From Streptomyces violens (GTDB taxonomy: Bacteria > Actinomycetota > Actinomycetes > Streptomycetales > Streptomycetaceae): DNA of 64,000 nt. The notes beneath the pieces were generated by a model that worked only from the letters and a program-made list of their open reading frames with translations, was not told where the DNA came from and made no database searches. Below, piece after piece: positions 58,031 through 64,000 of this stretch. The translations under genes were made by a program, and so were the position numbers. The stretch lies in NCBI RefSeq assembly GCF_000717745.1, contig NZ_JOBH01000013.1, forward strand, positions 62,001-126,000, in the 5' to 3' direction. Every line of letters starts with the position of its first letter. Position 1 is the stretch's first letter.

Positions 58031-58900
58031 ATGAGCTCGAAGGACGCACCGCCGCCGCTGCCCGAACCGCTGGGGGCCTCCGTAGCGGACTCGCACACCC
58101 ACCTCGACATGCAGTCCGGCACCGTCGACGAGGCACTCACCAAGGCCGCCGCCGTCGGCGTCACGACGGTGGTCCAGGTGGGCTGTGACGTGAAGGGTTC
58201 GCGCTGGGCCGCGGAGACCGCCGCCGCGTACGACGCGGTGCACGCGGCGGTGGCGCTGCATCCGAACGAGGCGCCGCGCATCGTGCTCGGTGATCCCGAC
58301 GGGTGGTCGCGGCAGGGTGCGCGGGAGCCCGGCGGCGACGCGGCGCTGGACGAGGCGCTCGCGGAGATCGACGCGCTGGCCGCGCTGCCGCACGTCCGCG
58401 GCGTCGGCGAGACCGGCCTCGACTACTTCCGTACCGGCCCCGAGGGCATGGCCGCGCAGGAACGGTCCTTCCGCGCGCACATCGAGATCGCCAAGCGGCA
58501 CGGCAAGGCCCTGGTCATCCACGACCGGGAGGCGCACGACGACGTGCTGCGGGTGCTGCGCGAGGAGGGCGCGCCCGAGCGGACCGTCTTCCACTGCTAC
58601 TCCGGCGACGCGGAGATGGCGAAGGTGTGCGCCGAGGCCGGGTACTTCATGTCCTTCGCCGGGAACGTCACCTTCAAGAACGCCCAGCCGCTGCGGGACG
58701 CGCTGGCCGTCGCCCCGGCCGAGCTGGTGCTCGTCGAGACCGACGCCCCCTTCCTGACCCCCGCGCCGTACCGCGGTCGGCCTAACGCGCCGTACCTCAT
58801 TCCGGTCACGCTGCGGGCCATGGCCGAGGTCAAGGGCATGGACGAGGACGCGCTGGCCACGGCCGTCGCGGCCAACACGGCCCGCGCTTTCGACTACTGA
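58031..58900 (+). CDS. tatD: TatD family DNase/hydrolase
   Basis: 289 aa metal-dependent hydrolase. VADSHTHLDM (HxH), GVGETGLDYFR, LVIHDREAHDDVL, FHCYSGDAEMA and VETDAPFLTP supply all metal ligands in order. It acts on DNA 3' ends or D-aminoacyl-tRNA-type substrates in various organisms. ATG 58031 is 31 bp after the zinc-ribbon stop. Precedes rpf, ksgA and ispE, as is usual in actinobacteria. Confidence 0.93.
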   Translation: MSSKDAPPPLPEPLGASVADSHTHLDMQSGTVDEALTKAAAVGVTTVVQVGCDVKGSRWAAETAAAYDAVHAAVALHPNEAPRIVLGDPDGWSRQGAREPGGDAALDEALAEIDALAALPHVRGVGETGLDYFRTGPEGMAAQERSFRAHIEIAKRHGKALVIHDREAHDDVLRVLREEGAPERTVFHCYSGDAEMAKVCAEAGYFMSFAGNVTFKNAQPLRDALAVAPAELVLVETDAPFLTPAPYRGRPNAPYLIPVTLRAMAEVKGMDEDALATAVAANTARAFDY

Positions 58901-59003
58901 CCCACCGTCAGCGCGCACCCTGCGTAGTCGCACGACTTTGGGGAGTGATCCCCCTCTCCGCTACATTCCGGCCCGTCAACCGGTCCCGGGCACGTGGAGC
59001 GTC

Positions 59004-60434
59004 GTGAGTCATTCGCAGGGATACGGATACGGGCTGCCGCAGTCGTACGACGGGACGGACTGGACGGGGGGTCCCCGCACCCAGGGCTACGGTCCGTACG
59101 GACCGCCGGACGAGGCCCAGGTGTACGACACGTACGTCGCGCAGTCGTACGCACCGCCGCAGACGTACGCACTGTGGCTGCCTGAACAGCAGTTGTACGA
59201 ACCGCCGCCGCCCCCCGAGCCGCAGTCGTACGAACCACCGCAGTCGTACGACCAGCGACCGGAGCCGGTCACCAGGAGTCGGACGGCGGGCCGGGCCGCC
59301 GCCCGGCGCGCGGCCCGGCGCAAGCGGTTCGTCGAGCGGCCTCCCGAGGGATTGCGCAGGCTCGTCCCGCAGGCGCTGGTCGTCGCGTTCCTCGCGGGCG
59401 GCACCACCGCGTTCGTCGCGCACGACAAGGCCGTGCGCCTCAGCGTCGACGGTGATCCGCGGCGGCTGCACACCTTCGCCGGGGACGTCGGCGAGCTGCT
59501 GGCCTCCGAAGGCGTGCCGATCGGCCCGCACGACATCGTCGCGCCCGGCCCGGACGCCCCGCTGACCAGCGGGGACGAGGTGGCCGTGCGGTACGGCCGG
59601 CCCGTCGTGCTCACCGTGGACGGCCACCGCCGCCGGGTGTGGACCACCGCGCGCACCGTCGAGGGCGCGCTGCGCCAGCTCGGCGTGCGGGCCGAGGGCG
59701 CGTACATCTCCGCCTCGCGGTCGCTGCCCATCGCGCGGCACGGCATCGAGCTGGCCGTACGCACCGAGCGCACGGTGACCTTCATGGCCGACGGCCGCGC
59801 GCGCAGCATCCGTACCAACGCCGCCACCGTGCGCGCGGCGCTCGCCCGGGCCGGTATCGCGCTGCACGGCCAGGACACCACCTCCGTACCGCTGGACAGC
59901 TTTCCGCGCGACGGCCAGACCGTCTCCGTGCTGCGCGTCACCGGCTCCCGCGAGGTCCGCGAGGAGCCGATCGCCTACGAGACCCGGCGCGTCCCCGACG
60001 CCACGCTCTTCAAGGGCACCGAGTCGGTGGTCCAGCAGGGCCGCCAGGGCGTGCGACGGGTCACCTACCAGCTGCGTACCGTCAACGGCGTCCGGCAGCG
60101 GCCGCGGCTGCTGCGCCAGGAAGTGATCACCGCGCCGCGCAACGAGATCGTGCACGTGGGCACCGCGACCGTGCCCAGCAGCGTGGCCGGCGCCGACCAC
60201 CTGAACTGGCAGGGGCTCGCGCAGTGCGAGACCGGCGGCCGGGCCGACGCGGTCGATCCCTCGGGCACGTACGGCGGGCTGTACCAGTTCGACCGCCCCA
60301 CCTGGCACTCGCTCGGCGGGACCGGCGCCCCGCAGGACGCGCCGCCCGCCGAGCAGACCTACCGGGCCAAGAAGCTGTACGTGAGCCGGGGGGCGAGCCC
60401 GTGGCCCGTGTGCGGCCGTAAGCTTCACCAGTGA
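59004..60434 (+). CDS. rpfB: Resuscitation-promoting factor, RpfB type
   Basis: 476 aa. A cytoplasmic N-terminus rich in Gln-Ser-Tyr-Pro (residues 1-95) is followed by a basic patch and one membrane helix ([20 protein letters not shown], about 122-142). Three DUF348 repeats come next ([60 protein letters not shown]), then a G5 domain (about 310-390) and the Rpf lysozyme-like domain ([20 protein letters not shown]). The catalytic Glu is in QCETGG. Hydrolyses peptidoglycan to aid germination. GTG 59004 is chosen; ATG and upstream codons extend 22 residues. Overlaps ksgA by GTGA. Confidence 0.93.
   Translation: MSHSQGYGYGLPQSYDGTDWTGGPRTQGYGPYGPPDEAQVYDTYVAQSYAPPQTYALWLPEQQLYEPPPPPEPQSYEPPQSYDQRPEPVTRSRTAGRAAARRAARRKRFVERPPEGLRRLVPQALVVAFLAGGTTAFVAHDKAVRLSVDGDPRRLHTFAGDVGELLASEGVPIGPHDIVAPGPDAPLTSGDEVAVRYGRPVVLTVDGHRRRVWTTARTVEGALRQLGVRAEGAYISASRSLPIARHGIELAVRTERTVTFMADGRARSIRTNAATVRAALARAGIALHGQDTTSVPLDSFPRDGQTVSVLRVTGSREVREEPIAYETRRVPDATLFKGTESVVQQGRQGVRRVTYQLRTVNGVRQRPRLLRQEVITAPRNEIVHVGTATVPSSVAGADHLNWQGLAQCETGGRADAVDPSGTYGGLYQFDRPTWHSLGGTGAPQDAPPAEQTYRAKKLYVSRGASPWPVCGRKLHQ
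59031..59260 (+). repeat. CAGTCGTACG in-frame repeats at the rpfB 5' end
   Basis: cagtcgtacg recurs at about 59040, 59141, 59222 and 59240, encoding QSY units, in a Tyr/Pro/Gln-rich cytoplasmic tail. Confidence 0.7.
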
Positions 60435-61312
60435 CCAACAGCAGCACCGATGAGCCCGGCCCGCTCCTGGGCCCCGCCGACATCCGAGAACTGGCCGCGA
60501 CGCTGGGCGTCCGCCCCACCAAGCAGAAGGGCCAGAACTTCGTCATCGACGCCAACACCGTCCGCCGGATCGTGCGGACGGCCGAGGTGCGCCCCGATGA
60601 CGTGGTCGTCGAGGTGGGGCCCGGCCTCGGCTCGCTGACCCTGGCGCTGCTGGAGGCCGCCGACCGGGTCACGGCCGTGGAGATCGACGACGTGCTGGCG
60701 GCCGCGCTGCCCGCGACGGTCGAGGCCCGGATGCCGGAGCGCGCCGACCGGTTCGCGCTCGTGCACTCCGACGCGATGAAGGTCACCGAGCTGCCGGGCC
60801 CGCCGCCCACCGCCCTGGTCGCCAACCTCCCGTACAACGTCGCCGTCCCGGTCCTGCTCCACATGATGGCGACCTTCCCGACCATCGAGCGCACGCTCGT
60901 CATGGTCCAGTCCGAGGTCGCCGACCGGCTCGCGGCCCGCCCCGGCAACAAGGTCTACGGCGTGCCGTCGGTGAAGGCGAACTGGTACGCCGAGGTCAAG
61001 CGGGCCGGCGCGATCGGCCGGAACGTCTTCTGGCCCGCGCCCAACGTCGACTCCGGGCTGGTCTCCCTCGTACGCCGCGAGGCGCCGCTCGAAACCACCG
61101 CCAGCCGCGACGAGGTCTTCGCCGCCGTGGACGCGGCCTTCGCGCAGCGCCGCAAGACGCTGCGCTCCGCGCTCGCCGGCTGGGCGGGCTCGGCCGCCGC
61201 CGCCGAGGCCGCGCTGGTCGCGGCGGGCGTCTCGCCGCAGGCCCGGGGCGAGGCCCTGACCGTCGAAGAATTCGCCCGCATCGCCGAGCACAAGGAAGCC
61301 GCAGCCCAGTGA
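60431..61312 (+). CDS. ksgA: 16S rRNA dimethyladenosine transferase
   Basis: 293 aa. [38 protein letters not shown] (SAM site), VTAVEIDD, and the catalytic [12 protein letters not shown] (NLPY) identify KsgA/RsmA, which dimethylates A1518 and A1519 in 30S assembly. GTG 60431 overlaps the rpfB stop and the ispE start overlaps its stop the same way, so all three are coupled. Confidence 0.96.
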   Translation: MTNSSTDEPGPLLGPADIRELAATLGVRPTKQKGQNFVIDANTVRRIVRTAEVRPDDVVVEVGPGLGSLTLALLEAADRVTAVEIDDVLAAALPATVEARMPERADRFALVHSDAMKVTELPGPPPTALVANLPYNVAVPVLLHMMATFPTIERTLVMVQSEVADRLAARPGNKVYGVPSVKANWYAEVKRAGAIGRNVFWPAPNVDSGLVSLVRREAPLETTASRDEVFAAVDAAFAQRRKTLRSALAGWAGSAAAAEAALVAAGVSPQARGEALTVEEFARIAEHKEAAAQ

Positions 61313-62226
61313 CCCCGTCCAGCCCCCGCGCCGTCACCGTCCGCGTCCCCGCCAAGGTCAACGTCCAGCTCGCGGTCGGCGCCGCACGCGCCGACGGCTT
61401 CCACGACCTGGCCAACGTCTTCCTCGCCGTCGGCCTCTACGACGAGGTCACCGCGGCGCCCGCCGACACCCTGACGATCACCTGCGAGGGCCCGGACGCC
61501 GGGCAGGTCCCGCTGGACCGTACGAACCTCGCGGCCCGCGCCGCCGAGCTGCTGGCCGCCCGGCACGGCGTCGAGCCGCGCGTCCATCTGCACATCGCCA
61601 AGGACATCCCGGTCGCCGGCGGTATGGCCGGCGGCAGCGCGGACGGCGCGGGCGCGCTGCTCGCCTGCGACGCGCTGTGGGGGACCGGTGCGAGCCGCGA
61701 GGAGCTGCTCGACATCTGTGCCGAGCTGGGCAGCGACGTGCCGTTCAGCCTGGTCGGCGGGGCCGCGCTGGGCACGGGCCGGGGCGAGCGGCTGACGCCG
61801 CTGGAGACCGGCGGTACGTTCCACTGGGTCTTCGCGGTCGCCGACGGCGGGCTGTCCACGCCCGCGGTCTACCGCGAGTTCGACCGCCTCACCGAGGGCA
61901 CCGACGTGCCCGCGCCCGAGGCGTCCCCGGCCCTGCTGGACGCGCTGCGTACGGGGGAGGCCGCGGCGCTGGCCAAGGCTCTCTCCAACGACCTGCAGCC
62001 CGCGGCCCTCTCGCTCTTCCCCTCGCTCGCCGCGACCCTGGAGGCGGGCACGAAGGCGGGCGCGCTCGCCGCCCTGGTCTCCGGCTCCGGCCCGACCACG
62101 GCCTTCCTCGCCGCGGACGGGGCTTCCGCCGCTGTGCTTGCCGACGCCCTGCTGGCTTCGGGCACGTGCCGTACGGCGCGGGTCGCGGAGAGCCCCGCGC
62201 CGGGCGCGACGGTCATCCGCCCGTAG
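61309..62226 (+). CDS. ispE: 4-diphosphocytidyl-2-C-methyl-D-erythritol kinase
   Basis: 305 aa GHMP kinase of the MEP isoprenoid route. [20 protein letters not shown], the ATP loop [20 protein letters not shown] and the C-terminal [16 protein letters not shown] are the three family motifs. GTG 61309 with a GTGA overlap to ksgA. Last of the rpfB-ksgA-ispE unit; the ABC-F gene starts 133 bp later. Confidence 0.95.
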   Translation: MTPSSPRAVTVRVPAKVNVQLAVGAARADGFHDLANVFLAVGLYDEVTAAPADTLTITCEGPDAGQVPLDRTNLAARAAELLAARHGVEPRVHLHIAKDIPVAGGMAGGSADGAGALLACDALWGTGASREELLDICAELGSDVPFSLVGGAALGTGRGERLTPLETGGTFHWVFAVADGGLSTPAVYREFDRLTEGTDVPAPEASPALLDALRTGEAAALAKALSNDLQPAALSLFPSLAATLEAGTKAGALAALVSGSGPTTAFLAADGASAAVLADALLASGTCRTARVAESPAPGATVIRP

Positions 62227-62359
62227 GGGGGCGGCCCGGCAGGTTTTCCGGACCACCCCGCCGCTGTGGCTGGTCGCGCAGTTCCCCGCGCCCCTGACGG
62301 GGCGCCCGTCACTCGCGGCCCACTAGGCTGGTAGGCCGACCGCGTGAAACAGGAGTGAG

Positions 62360-64000
62360 ATGGCCGCGAACCTCGTCAATCTGGAAGCCGTCAGCAAGGC
62401 GTACGCACTGCGCGCGCTGCTCGACGGCGTCTCCCTCGGCGTCAACGAGGGCGACCGGATCGGCGTCGTCGGCCGCAACGGTGACGGCAAGACGACCCTG
62501 ATCCGCATCCTCGCCCAGCTGGAGTCCCCGGACGACGGCCGCGTCACACACGTGAACGGGCTGCGCCTCGGAGTGCTGACCCAGCACGACTCGCTCGACC
62601 CGGAGGCGACCGTCCGGCACGAGGTGATCGGCGACCTCGCCGACCACGAGTGGGCGGGCAACGCCAAGATCCGCGACGTGCTGACCGGCCTCTTCGGCGG
62701 CCTGGACCTGCCGGGCTTCCCGCAGGGCCTGGACACCGTCATCGGCCCGCTCTCCGGCGGCGAGCGGCGCCGCATCGCGCTCGCGAAGCTGCTCATTGCC
62801 GAGCAGGACCTGATCGTCCTCGACGAGCCGACCAACCACCTGGACGTGGAAGGCATCTCCTGGCTCGCGCGGCACCTCCAGGCGCGGCGCTCCGCGCTCG
62901 TGGTCGTCACCCACGACCGGTGGTTCCTGGACCAGGTCTGTACGCGCATGTGGGACGTGCAGCGCGGCGACGTGCACGAGTACGAGGGCGGCTACAGCGA
63001 CTACGTGTTCGCGCGCGCCGAGCGGGAGCGGATCGCCGCCAGCGAGGAAGCCAAGCGGCAGAACCTCATGCGCAAGGAGCTGGCCTGGCTGCGGCGCGGC
63101 GCCCCGGCCCGGACGAGCAAGCCCCGCTTCCGCATCGAGGCCGCCAACGAGCTGATCGCGGACGTGCCGCCGCCCCGGGACAACGCCGAGCTGATGAAGT
63201 TCGCGAGCTCCCGGCTGGGCAAGACGGTCTTCGACCTGGAGGACGTGACCGTACAGGCCGGGCCCAAGGTGCTGCTGAAGCACGTCACCTGGCAGCTCGG
63301 CCCCGGCGAGCGGGTCGGTCTGGTGGGCGTCAACGGCGCGGGCAAGACCTCGCTGCTGCGGGCGCTGGCCGACGCGGCGCGCACGCAGGGCGACGCACAG
63401 CCGGCCGGCGGGAAGATCATCGTCGGGAAGACCGTGAAGCTGGCCTACCTCTCGCAGGAGGTCGCCGAACTGAAGCCCACCCTGCGGGTGCTGGAGGCCG
63501 TGCAGCAGGTCCGGGAGCGGGTGGACCTCGGCAAGGGCCGGGAGATGACCGCGGGCCAGCTCTGCGAGAAGTTCGGGTTCACGAAGGAGAAGCAGTGGAC
63601 GCCGGTCGGCGACCTCTCCGGCGGTGAGCGGCGCCGGCTGCAGATCCTGCGGCTGCTGATGGACGAGCCGAACGTGCTCTTCCTCGACGAGCCCACCAAC
63701 GACCTGGACATCGAGACGCTCACGCAGCTGGAGGACCTGCTCGACGGCTGGCCCGGCTCGCTGATCGTGATCAGCCACGACCGGTACTTCGTCGAGCGCA
63801 CCACCGACCGGGTGTTCGCGCTGCTGGGCGACGCGGCGCTGCGGATGCTGCCGCGCGGCCTGGACGAGTACATCGAGCGGCGGGAGCGGATGGCGCAGGC
63901 CGCGGCCCCGGCGCCGGCGGCCGCCGCGCCCAAGCAGAAGGCCGCCGCGGTGGACCGGGCGACGCAGAAGGAACTGCAGAAGATCGAGCGGCAGCTGGAC
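62360..64000 (+). CDS. ABC-F family ATPase, 5' part
   Basis: 547 codons are visible and the frame is open at the window end. Two ABC domains: Walker A VVGRNGDGKTTLIR, signature LSGGERRRIALAKLLIAEQD, Walker B LIVLDEPTNHLDV, then Walker A VGVNGAGKTSLLR, signature LSGGERRRLQILRLLMDEPN and FLDEPTNDLDIETL. The linker (AREREERIAASEEAKRQNLM-type, about 215-275) joins them. No membrane segment, as in ABC-F ribosome-acting proteins such as Uup. A Lys/Ala/Pro tail starts before the cut, with the coiled coil KELQKIERQLD beginning. ATG 62360 has AGGAG before it. Confidence 0.93.
   Translation, partial: MAANLVNLEAVSKAYALRALLDGVSLGVNEGDRIGVVGRNGDGKTTLIRILAQLESPDDGRVTHVNGLRLGVLTQHDSLDPEATVRHEVIGDLADHEWAGNAKIRDVLTGLFGGLDLPGFPQGLDTVIGPLSGGERRRIALAKLLIAEQDLIVLDEPTNHLDVEGISWLARHLQARRSALVVVTHDRWFLDQVCTRMWDVQRGDVHEYEGGYSDYVFARAERERIAASEEAKRQNLMRKELAWLRRGAPARTSKPRFRIEAANELIADVPPPRDNAELMKFASSRLGKTVFDLEDVTVQAGPKVLLKHVTWQLGPGERVGLVGVNGAGKTSLLRALADAARTQGDAQPAGGKIIVGKTVKLAYLSQEVAELKPTLRVLEAVQQVRERVDLGKGREMTAGQLCEKFGFTKEKQWTPVGDLSGGERRRLQILRLLMDEPNVLFLDEPTNDLDIETLTQLEDLLDGWPGSLIVISHDRYFVERTTDRVFALLGDAALRMLPRGLDEYIERRERMAQAAAPAPAAAAPKQKAAAVDRATQKELQKIERQLD

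Noticed and set aside
58901..59003. c-di-AMP (ydaO-type) riboswitch before rpfB or the M23 gene
   Set aside because: The space before rpfB (about 100 bp) and before the M23 gene is too short and lacks the motif.

Overview
The window is chromosomal DNA of a high-GC actinomycete, almost certainly Streptomyces. Coding strands show extreme third-position GC bias, GTG starts and ATGA/GTGA overlaps are frequent, and the right-hand block (pmt, rsmI, tatD, rpf, ksgA, ispE, ABC-F) is a conserved Streptomyces core order. Both edges cut genes: a penicillin acylase on the left and an ABC-F ATPase on the right. No rRNA or CRISPR array was seen; the only RNA gene found is a tRNA-Ala(CGC).

1-8.9 kb: penicillin acylase tail, 5-formyl-THF cyclo-ligase, then galU, a gephyrin-like moeA (glp), moaC, mog, a RimJ-type acetyltransferase and the membrane protein SepX/GlpR, followed by tRNA-Ala and a DUF2637 membrane protein. 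The glp and glpR pair matches the division-linked gephyrin/receptor pair of actinobacteria. 9.4-21.5 kb: M23 peptidase, GH38 alpha-mannosidase, MmyB-type regulator with a clear operator, a mycothiol-dependent isomerase gene broken by an 11-bp duplication, a TipA-like MerR regulator coupled to a glycosyltransferase, an ABC exporter with its GntR regulator, GNAT and exonuclease III.

21.5-26.1 kb: three genes resembling type VII secretion targets, divergent from a secreted lectin-like protein with a charged repeat tail. 26.1-30.8 kb: MerR regulator divergent from a Baeyer-Villiger monooxygenase, alpha/beta hydrolase and SDR operon, a plausible alcohol-ketone-ester-acid route. 30.8-41.5 kb: tricorn protease, a Ni/Co ECF transporter (cbiMN fusion, cbiQ, cbiO) behind a Fur-family box, serine hydrolase, YbaK deacylase, EamA transporter and a penicillin-binding protein.

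41.7-54.7 kb is the main accessory region: a 12.9-kb integrative element inserted in the 3' end of pmt (protein O-mannosyltransferase). It is bounded by perfect 83-bp direct repeats that reconstruct the last 27 Pmt codons. It carries a tyrosine integrase, an excisionase, a DnaB-N/DUF3987 replication-type protein, a nested GATAAG dyad, a leftward run of small membrane and hydrophilic genes (several under 55 codons and overlapping), an XRE regulator beside tandem palindromes, a GntR-Nudix fusion, and an AT-richer cargo pair (a YaaC-like protein and a membrane-anchored protein). It resembles actinomycete integrative and conjugative elements but has no recognisable FtsK/SpoIIIE translocase. 11-bp repeats lie symmetrically on both sides of the attachment core and look like integrase arm sites.

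54.6-64 kb returns to core genes: pmt, rsmI, a zinc-ribbon protein, tatD, rpf, ksgA, ispE and the ABC-F gene.
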